Source: Flavobacterium agrisoli
GTDB lineage: Bacteria > Bacteroidota > Bacteroidia > Flavobacteriales > Flavobacteriaceae
Length of the DNA: 64,000 nucleotides
Assembly: GCF_016522065.1 (NCBI RefSeq)
Contig: NZ_JAEHFV010000001.1
Coordinates: 558,001 to 622,000 of the forward strand
Direction: 5' to 3'
Under the pieces are notes generated by a model, which worked only from the letters and a program-made list of their open reading frames with translations, had not been told where the DNA came from and did not search any database. Of this stretch, positions 48,190 through 58,164 are shown in pieces (position 1 is the stretch's first letter; every line of letters starts with the position of its first letter). The position numbers were made by a program, and so were the translations under genes.

Positions 48190-49686
48190 TTACTTTGTAG
48201 TATCAATCAGCCATTTATAACCTCCAGCTTCTGTAAAGAACAATTTAGAAGAATTATCCTGAAGCCATTTTTCCCATTCCTGTGGACTTTTGTTCATTGC
48301 GGTATAACGTAAAAGAACTCTGTTAACTAAATCAATATCTTTACCGCTCTTTAAAAGTGAAACACATTGTGTTAAAAGATTGATATCTGCATTGCCAATA
48401 CCTATTTTTTTGATGTCCTCGTCAATTTTTAACTCATAAAATCCATCGGGTTCAGAGTACATATACTTTTTATTCTCTTTCAGGTATTTTATTAATTTAT
48501 CTACATTTTTCAGATATTCTGGTTTGTAAAAAGTCTGTGCAGTCATCTGTAGATAGTCTTCCCAAGTTGGAACAGGAATCGGCTGAGACTGTGCACCAAG
48601 TATAGCTTCTTCCATTTCACTTAATTTTTCACCGCTCTTTTTCTTATCCAATAACTTATTTATCTCTTTCTCCCTTTGAACATTTAGTTCTCCCATGTAA
48701 ATTTTGAATTTCTCAAAAGACTCCGTATTAAGATTGGCAATCATATCGTCAATTGAAGTTCGTATAGCAATACGATCATTATATTTTCTAGCAATTGGTT
48801 TTTGCCCTTTAAATTGCTTGATATATACAATACTATTAGCAAAAACCTGCTTGGCTTCCTCAGTCATAAAATCTGGAGACGCTGAAAAGCCCCATAAAAA
48901 GAAATTACCATGTCGGCCTATGGCCACAGCTCCAACATCTTTACTATTAACTCCGCTTGAAATATATTCAGCATCTGGAGAATCTAAAAAGCCATCACCT
49001 CTTGTCACAAGACCAATACGGTATCCTTTTCCGTCTAAATAGCCTTCTTTTTGAACACGCCACATTGGTATTTCTTTCGGTACATCTTTCCCAGAAGGAT
49101 AATGAAAGATTGCTTCTGGTGTTGGTTTAACTGTCATTGTAAGTTTTACCGGAAATGGTCCTTTAAAAATAGGATGTTCCGTTTTTAAATGATGAGCCTC
49201 TGCATCCAAGCACAAACACAACCAATCCAGTTTCAAACCAATACTGTTACCCATATTCGGTGCAGTGTGACCAATAAAAATAGTTGGAAAATCAAAATCT
49301 TCCGTTAAATACTTTGCCGGTTTGTATTTCGGAGAATCCTGTCTCTTTTCCCATGGATTGATATCCTGATCGAAGATCGTAACATCATAGCTTTTGGACA
49401 TATCCATTGTATAGCTTCTGGCATCCATAACTTTGACCGATGTGAAATACTCTTTTAGATAACTTTCAAAAGCATTATATCTTGTTTTTACGTCTTCTCT
49501 AAAACGCTCCGGGGTCATACCTCCTGTTTTTGTTTCCGAATTAATTATTTGTTCGCTTACCGGAACTGCTGGATCAAATCCTACATATAATACCGACAAG
49601 TTTTCCTTTTTCTGTTGCGCATAAAATGCAGCGTTAGTACCGAACAGTATTACTATCAATACCATTGTTTTTTGCAACTGTCTCAT
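48190..49686 (-). CDS. Secreted protein of unknown family, possible GATase-like N-domain
   Basis: A 498-residue protein with a Sec signal (residues 5-24, ending AAFYAQ). Residues 30-290 show alternating strands and helices with LSVLYVGFDPAVPVSEQ, YDVTIFDQDINP, FPTIFIGHTAP and GAVAIGRHGNFFLWGFS, which resembles a ThuA or glutamine-amidotransferase-like flavodoxin-type fold, seen by pattern only. A CLCLDAEAHH string (about 183-192) could bind metal. Residues 300-498 are helical. I do not recognise the family. It lies between the TlpA-like and nDsbD-like genes (33 and 24 bases), so it is an integral part of the thiol-redox locus. Confidence 0.75.
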   Translation of the reverse strand: MRQLQKTMVLIVILFGTNAAFYAQQKKENLSVLYVGFDPAVPVSEQIINSETKTGGMTPERFREDVKTRYNAFESYLKEYFTSVKVMDARSYTMDMSKSYDVTIFDQDINPWEKRQDSPKYKPAKYLTEDFDFPTIFIGHTAPNMGNSIGLKLDWLCLCLDAEAHHLKTEHPIFKGPFPVKLTMTVKPTPEAIFHYPSGKDVPKEIPMWRVQKEGYLDGKGYRIGLVTRGDGFLDSPDAEYISSGVNSKDVGAVAIGRHGNFFLWGFSASPDFMTEEAKQVFANSIVYIKQFKGQKPIARKYNDRIAIRTSIDDMIANLNTESFEKFKIYMGELNVQREKEINKLLDKKKSGEKLSEMEEAILGAQSQPIPVPTWEDYLQMTAQTFYKPEYLKNVDKLIKYLKENKKYMYSEPDGFYELKIDEDIKKIGIGNADINLLTQCVSLLKSGKDIDLVNRVLLRYTAMNKSPQEWEKWLQDNSSKLFFTEAGGYKWLIDTTK

Positions 49687-49710
49687 TGTAATTACTTTTA
49701 TTATATACGA

Positions 49711-50226
49711 TTATAATTTTAATTCCTTCGCTTTTGTTTTCGGAGGTAAACACTGCCTAATGTCGCAAGTCTGATAAAATAGTCCTGTTGTTATTTTAGA
49801 TCCTGAGGCTAAATCCTTCACAGAAAAATATCTTGTAAAAACCTGTTGTCCTTTATAGACAAAAATATTGTCTGCATAAGGGTATGAATTAGGTTTGGTC
49901 CAATCTGTTAAGGGAGTTACTCCTTTTGGGGTTTCCAGTACTAGCTTATACTGAAGGTATGGCTGAGTTTTTGGTACATAAGCATAAATATGCCATCCTG
50001 CTAATACTTTACTTTTCACTACAACAGCGAACTGCGTTTTACTACTGTTCCATATCAGCTGAGAATCAACTGAAACAGGATCTGAAACACTGGGGTCTTT
50101 AACCTTTAATGATAAAATTGCCTTTTCAACTTTTTTAGTAAGAGCAGCATCTGGCTGATTTTGACCAAATGAATTTAATGCTAAGTTTAAAAACAAAATT
50201 AAACCACACTTTTTAATTATTCTCAT
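49711..50226 (-). CDS. Free-standing DsbD N-terminal domain protein
   Basis: A 171-residue secreted protein: signal peptide 1-21 (ending NSFGQ), then an immunoglobulin-like domain matching nDsbD, with AGWHIYAYVPKTQPYLQYKL and the Cys pair CDIRQCLPP near the C-terminus. The same motif, CDDSRCMPP, is in the full-length DsbD encoded 3.4 kb downstream. In DsbD this domain hands electrons from the membrane part to periplasmic substrates, so a separate copy may serve as a soluble shuttle to the TlpA proteins. Short spacings on both sides (24 and 27 bases) place it in the same operon. Confidence 0.82.
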   Translation of the reverse strand: MRIIKKCGLILFLNLALNSFGQNQPDAALTKKVEKAILSLKVKDPSVSDPVSVDSQLIWNSSKTQFAVVVKSKVLAGWHIYAYVPKTQPYLQYKLVLETPKGVTPLTDWTKPNSYPYADNIFVYKGQQVFTRYFSVKDLASGSKITTGLFYQTCDIRQCLPPKTKAKELKL

Positions 50227-50253
50227 TTTACTGTTTATTAGTTTTTCTTGGTA

Positions 50254-51501
50254 TTAATAAGTTTTTCCAAACTGATTTCCATATAATTCAATTAAGTTTT
50301 TATCCATGAAAGATCCTCTCATGTTTGTCGTTACTATTTTTCCCTTTGGATCTAACAGTATACAAGTAGGAATGGCACGAAGCTGGTATTTTTTAGCCAG
50401 TTCTCCATCAAATGCTTGTAAGTCAGAAACCTGTATCCAAGGCATATTTTCTTCATTCACTGCATCTAACCATGCTTGCTTATCCTGATCCATTGAAACA
50501 CTGATTACTTCAAAACCTTTTGGATGATAGCGTTCGTATACTTCTTTTAAATGTGGAATATCCGCTCGACAAGGATGGCACCATGAAGCCCAAAACTCCA
50601 ATAAAAGGTAGTTACCTTTTCCTGCATAATCAGAAAGTTTTACTGACTTACCAGTTGAATCATTAAAAGAAAGATCCATATAAGAGGCACCTGGAGCTAC
50701 AGTTTTAACTTCAGAGATTCTTGAGATAAGATTTTTACCTACATCAGTATTTTTTTGCTCAACAGGTATAACCGACTCTAATTTTTTCAATTCTTCAAGT
50801 GACAATTTAGTAAGCTCATTTTTGGCAATAGTAAGCCCTACAGGATTATTTATATTCTCGTTAATAAATTTTAAAACGTAATTATGTCTTTTTTCCTGAT
50901 TTTCTTCAATTTTAGTTACAATAGCAACTCCTGTAGAAATTGGACCTTTTTTTGATGCTTTTTCAGGATTTAAATAAGGTAGGTATTCATCATCAAAAAG
51001 TGCAGAAGCTTTTTCTCCAAATAACTGTAAACCGTCAAGATAACTTAAGTAAACATCTTGACTTTTTGAACCTGTAATTGCAACGTTCTTAAAGGAATAT
51101 CTACCTTCAGAAAAAAGACGATTCGCCAATGGAATACTATCCAAAACTGCTTTTAAATCAATCTCTGAATTCTCTAAAAAAACAGGAACAGACGGCTGGT
51201 AAACAGGCATTCCTGGCTCTTCAGGCTCAGTTTTACTATTGATTACTAAAAGAAACAATTTTGCCTCAGGCATTTTTCCTGAAAATTCAAATTTCCCATC
51301 TTTAATTACGGTACTGTCTGCAACATTTCCAGCATTAAAAACTGTTGTCATTAAATCATCATTTACAATTTTCAGAAAAACTTTCGTACCTTCAGCGGCG
51401 CCTTCGATCTCACCCTTAAAAGAATAAACCTCTTTTTTTTCTTCTTTACATCCTAAAAGTAACACACTTATTAAAGCAATGTAGTAGCAGCTTATTTTCA
51501 T
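50254..51501 (-). CDS. DUF4369-TlpA-like thioredoxin lipoprotein
   Basis: A 415-residue lipoprotein: ISCYYIALISVLLLGC ends in a proper lipobox (LLGC, Cys18). A DUF4369 beta domain occupies about 25-140 (FKGEIEGAAEGTKVFLKI and onward), then a helical linker, and the C-terminal thioredoxin domain has LLLEFWASWCHPCRADIPHL and YQLRAIPTCILLDPKG. It is the first gene of the thiol-redox group, 247 bases after the SusD terminator hairpin. It is a paralog of the protein at 46783 but keeps the lipid site and has CHPC instead of CGPC, which suggests a different redox potential. Confidence 0.87.
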   Translation of the reverse strand: MKISCYYIALISVLLLGCKEEKKEVYSFKGEIEGAAEGTKVFLKIVNDDLMTTVFNAGNVADSTVIKDGKFEFSGKMPEAKLFLLVINSKTEPEEPGMPVYQPSVPVFLENSEIDLKAVLDSIPLANRLFSEGRYSFKNVAITGSKSQDVYLSYLDGLQLFGEKASALFDDEYLPYLNPEKASKKGPISTGVAIVTKIEENQEKRHNYVLKFINENINNPVGLTIAKNELTKLSLEELKKLESVIPVEQKNTDVGKNLISRISEVKTVAPGASYMDLSFNDSTGKSVKLSDYAGKGNYLLLEFWASWCHPCRADIPHLKEVYERYHPKGFEVISVSMDQDKQAWLDAVNEENMPWIQVSDLQAFDGELAKKYQLRAIPTCILLDPKGKIVTTNMRGSFMDKNLIELYGNQFGKTY

Positions 51502-51709
51502 CTTAAAATTCTTTTAATTACTATTCTCTATTCACTATATAATTGAATTATGCCTAGGCCATATTCATTTTACTTTATTACTTATAATTCTATTTTTTGA
51601 TAAGCGAAGCCCTCTTATAGCTGGAATAAATGTTCCATAGATATAAGATATAGTCACACCTCTCCTACAAATAAACTATTTGTTGATTTTCTTTAAAAAG
51701 TGGATAATA

Positions 51710-51736
51710 AGGCCTTTGATGATTTGTCAAAGGCCT
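51710..51736 (-). terminator. Hairpin after susD
   Basis: A perfect 10-bp stem, AGGCCTTTGA (51710-51719) and TCAAAGGCCT (51727-51736), with a 7-base loop, 12 bases after the SusD stop on the minus strand. The run after it (TATTATCC) is not a strong T-tract, so it may terminate only part of transcription or protect the susCD message. Confidence 0.6.
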
Positions 51737-51747
51737 CTATTTAATTA

Positions 51748-53244
51748 CTAGTAACCAGGGTTTTGCTTAACAATATTATTTCCTGCTTTAATAGATACAT
51801 CAGGAATAGGCAAGATGAAAAAATCAGAATTAGTAGCGGTAGATTTCACATCAGAAACTTGAAACCCTGTTCCAAATCCATCAGCATAATCGTAACGAAT
51901 AAGGTCGTACCAGTCTTCTCCTGTTTCTGAGCCAAGCTCCATAAGCTTCTCCATTCGTACAGCTTCTAAAAATTGCGTATATGTAATTGATGCAGGATAG
52001 ATTACAAAACCTTCCTCAGCAGAAGTAGCTCCTGCTCTAATTCTAATTTGATTCAAAGCAGCAAGAGCATCTGAAGACACGCTTTTAGTGCTTCTAGCTG
52101 CAGCTTCTGCATAAATCAAATATATTTCTGCCATACGCAGAATATATAATGTTTCAAATTGTGACTGTGGACCAAAACGTTGTGCAAATTTCATATTTCC
52201 ATTGTAACCAAAGTCCGGAATAGCATAAGAACCCGTTTTCATGAATGGAATTCTAGTTTCATCGTATTTGATAACCTTTCCTCCTATTGATACAGTACCC
52301 GTTTCACCTAAATTATAGTACCATTCCGAAACGGCATTGAAAACGGCCCAGAAATTACCATTACCTAAAGTTTCATCTCCATCAGCATAGACTGCTAAAA
52401 GCCCCTCAGAATTGTCTAAAGTACCAATAGTAGTATGATCAAAAAGTTGTTCAAAATTAGAAACTAATGCAAAATCAGGTCCCGAATTATCAATAACATC
52501 CTTTGCCACTGTTGCGGCTTCTGCATAGCGCCCCATATATAGTAACACCTTAGCCTTCAATCCTTTTGCAAAAGTTTTATTAGCATAATATTTCTTACGT
52601 AAAGCGGGTGCAGTTGCAATACCATCCTCCAAATCTTTCAAAATCGCATCATAAGTTTCCCCTACTGAAATCCTTGGTATTGTTGTAGCATCTCTTGCAG
52701 GTTCTAAACGGACATTCACACCATACTCTGAATTAACATCATAAAACTGTCCAAATTTCACAAGTAAATTAAAATGACCTAAAGCTCTCATAATTTTAGC
52801 TTCACCTACAATTTCAGATTTTCTATTTTTGTTAATAAAAACATCTTCTTGTAATTTTTCCACACCACTTATTACCCAGTTGGCTCTATTAATCATAGTG
52901 TATTCACCTGAATAAATTGACTGAACCTTATTCCCTACTGTTAAAGGTGTATTTCCTAGAAGTCCCCTGTCCTCAGCGTTTAGAAACGCAGGATAACCTC
53001 CCGTATCAACACCGCTTAAGGTACTTCCCACTATAGAACTAAAGGGGTTACTTCCTCCTTTTTGCTGCAAAATTGAATAAACGCCTGTAAGTGCTAATTC
53101 TGCAGAATTTTCATTGGAAATTGCAGTTTCTGCTGGCAAAGAATATAGCGGTTCATATTCATCTAAGTCTTTTGTTAAATCACAAGAAGTAAAAAACACT
53201 AAAAAAAGACATGCCGTTATATATATATTATTTGATAGTTTCAT
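51748..53244 (-). CDS. SusD/RagB family outer-membrane lipoprotein
   Basis: A 498-residue SusD-like protein. The leader KLSNNIYITACLFLVFFTSC ends in a lipobox (FTSC). TPR-type helical pairs follow, with the usual blocks AELALTGVYSIL, EAKIMRALGHFNLLVKFGQFYDV, ILRMAEIYLIYAEAAAR, LNQIRIRAG, FLEAVRMEKLMELG and GEDWYDLIRY. SusD forms the lid of a TonB-dependent importer and binds the ligand at the surface. It begins 15 bases after susC, the normal pairing. The setting (thiol-redox and M16 genes, no glycosidase) suggests a non-sugar ligand, possibly a peptide. Confidence 0.92.
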   Translation of the reverse strand: MKLSNNIYITACLFLVFFTSCDLTKDLDEYEPLYSLPAETAISNENSAELALTGVYSILQQKGGSNPFSSIVGSTLSGVDTGGYPAFLNAEDRGLLGNTPLTVGNKVQSIYSGEYTMINRANWVISGVEKLQEDVFINKNRKSEIVGEAKIMRALGHFNLLVKFGQFYDVNSEYGVNVRLEPARDATTIPRISVGETYDAILKDLEDGIATAPALRKKYYANKTFAKGLKAKVLLYMGRYAEAATVAKDVIDNSGPDFALVSNFEQLFDHTTIGTLDNSEGLLAVYADGDETLGNGNFWAVFNAVSEWYYNLGETGTVSIGGKVIKYDETRIPFMKTGSYAIPDFGYNGNMKFAQRFGPQSQFETLYILRMAEIYLIYAEAAARSTKSVSSDALAALNQIRIRAGATSAEEGFVIYPASITYTQFLEAVRMEKLMELGSETGEDWYDLIRYDYADGFGTGFQVSDVKSTATNSDFFILPIPDVSIKAGNNIVKQNPGY

Positions 53245-53259
53245 CTTTTATTTTTTTAA

Positions 53260-56200
53260 TTAAAATGTCACGTCTAAACCAATTGTAAAAGTTTTTGCCA
53301 AAGGATACGAATACGATTCATCTCTGTTTAGATCTGTTGTCGCACCTCCTCTTGGTTGATATACAGATTCAGGATCTACACCAATATAATTAGTAATCGT
53401 AAATAAATTATTTGCTGACAATGATAACCTCATATTAGCAATCTCCGTTTTATTTAACCACTGTTTTGGAAAATTATATGCTAACGAAGTAGAACGTAAT
53501 CGAATATAAGAGGCATCTCCAACATATTTAGAAATAGCATACCCTTCATTTGCAGCACCAATACGAGCATAAGTTGCATTTGGATTCTCTGGTGTCCAAG
53601 TATCATATACAATAGTTGTTGTATTCACTTGAGGATTTTGAGCGTCACTCATAAAATTCCCCAATGTAACTTCTCTTTGATTACCCTGTGAGTATTGAAA
53701 ATTAAAAGAAAAGTTGAAGTTTTTATAGGTCATAGTATTATTCCAACCCCCAAAGTAATTAGGATTTAGATTTCCTATCGGTTTTAAATCATCAGTATTA
53801 ATACGACCGTCTCCATTAATATCTTTGTAAATATAATCTCCTGGTTGTGATAAATTACCATAATAAATACCTGTTGGTGATGCCGCGTCCAAAGCATCAA
53901 TCTCAGCTTGATTTTGAGCAATACTCTGAACTTCATATCCTGTAATAACTCCAATTGGCTGCCCCTCAACAATTGAAGAAGACGAACCAAAACTAAACAC
54001 ATTCCCTCCATTTAGAGAGTCTACATTATTTTTAATAAACGAAATATTAAATGATGAATTCCAAGTAAAATCCTTGTTACGAATAATATCCCCACCTACA
54101 GTTATCTCCCATCCTTTATTACTTACATCTGCAATGTTAGAGTTGTAAGAACTCGTACCGGTTTCTGATGGTACTGGTGTGTATAGAATTATACCATTTG
54201 TTTTTTTCTCAAAATAACCAATCTCACCGTTTAAACGGTTATTAAATAGACCAAACTCTAATCCAAAATCGATTTGATTAGTTTCTTCCCATCTAATATC
54301 ATTATTAGGTATTGAATTCACAACAATACCGTTAATATTTGCATAGATAGACTCTCCTCCAGCTAATGAATTCATGTACGCCAAATAAGAAAAAGAAGAT
54401 AAATTATCTGATCCAGTTTTACCTATAGAAGCTCTTAATTTCAATTGATTAATTACATTACTTTTGAAAAACTCTTCGTTATGAACATTCCAAGCTAAAG
54501 CTCCAGAGGGAAAAAAACCATATTGATTATTTGGTCCAAATTTAGTAGAACCGTCTCTTCTTGCTGTAAATGTCGCCAAATAACGATCTTTATAAATGTA
54601 ATTGACTCTTCCAAAAATTGAATTTAATCCGTTTTCTAAGGCATCACTTTGATAGGTTGTAGCACGACTGGAAGAACCTATATTTGTTAAGATATAATCA
54701 TCTGGAAAACCTGCATAATTTTGCACCGCTAAATCTATTCTAGATTGATCCCAAGAAATACCTGCAACCGCATTAATACTATGCCCACTTTCAAATTTAT
54801 TAGTGTAGGTCAATGTATTATTGAAAGAGGTGCTGAATCCTTTATTATGCTGTACACGCAAAGTGGCTTCAGCAGAACCAGTAATTGGATCTGTACTCGC
54901 TAATTGTGAAAAAGATGGCGCAAAATTATTGGTCTCGTCAATATTTGCCGCAACACTTAATAAAGATTTAAAACTTAAACCTTTAACAATATTAATTTCA
55001 CCATAAACAGACCCGAATACATTTTGTGCAGTAGTATTGTTTTTAGCCTGCCCCTCGCCTCCAACAGGATTTCTAACCGTAGGATTTGGCCCATAAAAAG
55101 TAGGAGTAGACGTATATTCGCCATTTTCATCATATACCCCTAAATCTGGTCTGAAATTCCCTAATAGTAAACCATTTACATTAGAGGTTTTATTGATAGA
55201 ATAATTATAATTTATAGAAGTTCCTATTTTTAAGTGTTCTGTGATTGTGGCATCAAGATTACTTGCAAAATTGTATCTTTTGAACTTAGTCCCAATCATC
55301 ATACCTTCCTGATCAGTAACAGTGGCTGCAACCAGGTAATTAACGTTTTCACTACCACCCGACACATTGAAACGGTAGTCATTCCACAAAGCACTTTGGT
55401 TCGTAATTTTCTTCTGCCAATCAGTATTTTCAGAACCGAAAAAAGTACCCGCAAGTATTGCAGCATCGTCAGGTGTACCAACTCCTTGATCGATCCTTTT
55501 TTGAGCCTGCTCAGTTTGAAAAGTTTTATACTGATCTACACTTAAAAAATCAAATGTACTGGTTGGATTTTGAAATGTCGAATTAATAGAAAAATTAAAC
55601 TGAGGCTTTTGGTTTCTTTTTCCATGTTTAGTAGTTACAATAATTACTCCATTAGCTGCTCGTGACCCATAAATTGCAGCAGCAGAAGCATCTTTCAAAA
55701 TATCTATCCTTTCTACATCATTAGGATTTATAGCCATTAAGGGATTTTCACGCTGACCAGTGACAGAGCTACCTAATCCATTCTCTTGAAAACTAGGATT
55801 TATGGTAATAGGAACACCATCCACTACATATAAAGGTTGGTTATCGCCACGTAAAGAAGTTAGTCCTCTAATATTTACTGCAGCTCCGGAACCAGGTTTT
55901 CCACTAAGAGGAGAAACAGATACCCCACTAAGCCTGCCCCCCAAAGCTTGATCAATTGTCTGTGTCTTAACTTGCACAATCTCTTCCGCTTTAACCGAAC
56001 CAATCGCACCAGTTAAATCCTTTTTTTTAGTTGTTCCATATCCTACAACTACCACCTGATCTAGCTCACTTGCTTTTTCATTAAGTATTATATTAAAAAC
56101 CTTTTGGGCTCCCGTTATACGTTCTGTATAAACTTCAAATCCCATTCCTGCGGCATAAATATAATTTCCCGTCTCGGCCTTTAAAGAAAATGAACCATCG

Positions 56201-56727
56201 TAGTCCGTAACAGTACCTCTTATCAAAAAATCTTTACTGATTGCATCATCCTTAACATTTCCAGTAGTAGAAACATATACCGTAATTCCAGGTATTCCCA
56301 TTCCTGATATATCATTAACTTTACCCGAAATTAATATTTCACTTTTCGCTTTAAGTTTAGGAAGTTCATTTATAACAATAGTATTATTATTAAATGAATA
56401 GTTAAAACTTCCAGATGAAAGAGCTTTATCTAATAATTCATTAGTTGGTATACTTCCTTTAACAAGATCAACTTTTGGGAAATTTTTAAATTGCTGTACT
56501 TGATAAATAAAAGTATAATTGGTCTGACTCATAATAAGATTAAATACGTCATCTACACTCATACTCTTATTCTGGTCTATTTTTACTTTAGCAGTCTGTG
56601 CTACAGCATTATTAGACATTAACCCAAAAAAGGCAATACAAATTAAAAATACAAGAGACCGCTTGCTCTTTATTTTTAAAAATTCATTTCTGTGATTAAA
56701 AAAAACTCTGGTTAGTTTATTTTCCAT
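53260..56727 (-). CDS. SusC/RagA TonB-dependent importer with signalling (STN) domain
   Basis: A 1155-residue outer-membrane protein. The long leader ends near residue 44 (AVAQ). Residues 50-120 form an STN domain (MSVDDVFNLIMSQTNYTFIYQ, and NNTIVINE), which signals to an anti-sigma factor. A carboxypeptidase-like domain follows (130-215), then the TonB box LDQVVVVGYGTTKKKDLTGAIG, the plug (IRGLTSLRGDNQPLYVVDGVPI and AAAIYGSRAANGVIIVTTK) and the beta-barrel. The plug domain carries a longer insert between the carboxypeptidase-like strands than I expect. The FecI/FecR genes directly upstream should sense its loaded state. Confidence 0.93.
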   Translation of the reverse strand: MENKLTRVFFNHRNEFLKIKSKRSLVFLICIAFFGLMSNNAVAQTAKVKIDQNKSMSVDDVFNLIMSQTNYTFIYQVQQFKNFPKVDLVKGSIPTNELLDKALSSGSFNYSFNNNTIVINELPKLKAKSEILISGKVNDISGMGIPGITVYVSTTGNVKDDAISKDFLIRGTVTDYDGSFSLKAETGNYIYAAGMGFEVYTERITGAQKVFNIILNEKASELDQVVVVGYGTTKKKDLTGAIGSVKAEEIVQVKTQTIDQALGGRLSGVSVSPLSGKPGSGAAVNIRGLTSLRGDNQPLYVVDGVPITINPSFQENGLGSSVTGQRENPLMAINPNDVERIDILKDASAAAIYGSRAANGVIIVTTKHGKRNQKPQFNFSINSTFQNPTSTFDFLSVDQYKTFQTEQAQKRIDQGVGTPDDAAILAGTFFGSENTDWQKKITNQSALWNDYRFNVSGGSENVNYLVAATVTDQEGMMIGTKFKRYNFASNLDATITEHLKIGTSINYNYSINKTSNVNGLLLGNFRPDLGVYDENGEYTSTPTFYGPNPTVRNPVGGEGQAKNNTTAQNVFGSVYGEINIVKGLSFKSLLSVAANIDETNNFAPSFSQLASTDPITGSAEATLRVQHNKGFSTSFNNTLTYTNKFESGHSINAVAGISWDQSRIDLAVQNYAGFPDDYILTNIGSSSRATTYQSDALENGLNSIFGRVNYIYKDRYLATFTARRDGSTKFGPNNQYGFFPSGALAWNVHNEEFFKSNVINQLKLRASIGKTGSDNLSSFSYLAYMNSLAGGESIYANINGIVVNSIPNNDIRWEETNQIDFGLEFGLFNNRLNGEIGYFEKKTNGIILYTPVPSETGTSSYNSNIADVSNKGWEITVGGDIIRNKDFTWNSSFNISFIKNNVDSLNGGNVFSFGSSSSIVEGQPIGVITGYEVQSIAQNQAEIDALDAASPTGIYYGNLSQPGDYIYKDINGDGRINTDDLKPIGNLNPNYFGGWNNTMTYKNFNFSFNFQYSQGNQREVTLGNFMSDAQNPQVNTTTIVYDTWTPENPNATYARIGAANEGYAISKYVGDASYIRLRSTSLAYNFPKQWLNKTEIANMRLSLSANNLFTITNYIGVDPESVYQPRGGATTDLNRDESYSYPLAKTFTIGLDVTF

Positions 56728-56824
56728 AAATTTGGTTTTTCTAATTGATTATAGCATTGATTAGTCATTATGAAGGGGATAAAGTCTTATACTTTGGTCG
56801 GTCTAAACTTTGTTCCCTTTAATT

Positions 56825-58009
56825 TCATTTTTTAATAATTATTCTGTCTTTTTTTATCTCATAGGCATTTATAAATTTAGTTTTCTTTATTAAGGTTAGT
56901 ATTTCTTCAATATCTTGATTTTTATTTATAACTCCCTTAAATTCAATATCCTCTACACTTTTATCTTCAAATTCTATCTCTACATCATACCATCTTGCGA
57001 GAACCTGCATTATTTCTTTTAATTTTTTACTTTTAAAAGCAAACAATCCTTTTTTCCAAGCAGTTTCTGAATATAAATCCACTTCTGAAATTTCTGTCCT
57101 TTTATTTAATTTATTTAATGCAAGTTGTTCAGTAGGTTTAAGGAATTCTTTTTTATTTCCGATCTCAACAGCCACTTTTCCTTCAACCAAAGTGGTATAA
57201 ATGATATCTTCATCACGGTATGCTTTTACATTAAACTGTGTACCAATCACTTCTATATCCTGTATACCTGTAAGAACTTGAAATTTGGCACCTTTATGGA
57301 CTGTACTTGGTGATACTGAAAAATAAGCCTCACCATACACCAATTCAACTTTTCTAGTTTCTCCTTCCACAAAAGAAACAGGGTATTTTAATTTAGATTC
57401 AGAGTTTAACCAAATCTGTGTTCCATCTGATAATTTTACAAAAAATTCACCCCCTCTAGGAATAGTAAGATAGTTGTACGAAACTTTATCATTTGCACTA
57501 TTTGTTTTTACATAAACCAATTCTTCACCATTACTTACTGTATTTTTACCATTATATGATTTTCCTTTTTCAAGAACGATAGTTTCACCCGTTTCTGTGG
57601 TAAGAGTCGCTTTATCACTTCCTATTCTAATATCATTATTTACAACAACTTCATTTGGTACTTCATCAACAGGTAAACCACCGCCGTTATAAAACGCATT
57701 AAAAAAAACAAAAAGCAAAATGGCTGCCGCAACTCCATATTTAAATAAGCTACTTTTAATTAACCTTATAACTTTTGATTCCTTAGGTTGCTCTTCTTTA
57801 ATAGCATCAAGAATATTTTCCAACATTCTATCTCTATAACCATTCTCAGGATTTAATTCCTCTAAGTCAGAATCCAGCTGAAAACTCTCAGTGTAATTTA
57901 TAAGCATTTTCAACTCGCTCAAGGATATTTTACCATCAAGATAATTATCAATAAGTTTTTGAAAGTCCTGTCTGTTATAATTAGAATCCATTAAATTTTG
58001 ATTTCTCAT
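56825..58009 (-). CDS. FecR-type anti-sigma factor
   Basis: A 394-residue membrane protein. The cytoplasmic part (1-85) binds the sigma factor. A single membrane helix lies at about 90-105 (YGVAAAILLFVFFNAFY). The periplasmic FecR domain has YLTIPRGGEFFVKLSDGTQIWLNSESKLKYP and RKVELVYGEAYFSV, and the C-terminal DUF4974 domain has FAFKSKKLKEIMQVLARWYDVEIEF. It receives the signal from the STN domain of the SusC protein. ATG 58009 is used; a start at 57991 is also possible. It lies 155 bases after the sigma gene and 97 bases before susC. Confidence 0.92.
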   Translation of the reverse strand: MRNQNLMDSNYNRQDFQKLIDNYLDGKISLSELKMLINYTESFQLDSDLEELNPENGYRDRMLENILDAIKEEQPKESKVIRLIKSSLFKYGVAAAILLFVFFNAFYNGGGLPVDEVPNEVVVNNDIRIGSDKATLTTETGETIVLEKGKSYNGKNTVSNGEELVYVKTNSANDKVSYNYLTIPRGGEFFVKLSDGTQIWLNSESKLKYPVSFVEGETRKVELVYGEAYFSVSPSTVHKGAKFQVLTGIQDIEVIGTQFNVKAYRDEDIIYTTLVEGKVAVEIGNKKEFLKPTEQLALNKLNKRTEISEVDLYSETAWKKGLFAFKSKKLKEIMQVLARWYDVEIEFEDKSVEDIEFKGVINKNQDIEEILTLIKKTKFINAYEIKKDRIIIKK

Positions 58010-58164
58010 TGTCTGTATAATTATATAGTGTAGGTAAAAGGAGGTATCACGTAAATAAAAAAAAATTTTTATCGATTTGATAATTTATTAATGATTAGTT
58101 AATACTGTATTGATAAATCAACATAATTATCAGTACATAACTATAATATTCTAATCTAGAGGAA

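Noticed and set aside
54821..55006. Short open frames opposite the susC gene
   Set aside because: They are shadows of the long, fully recognisable SusC frame.
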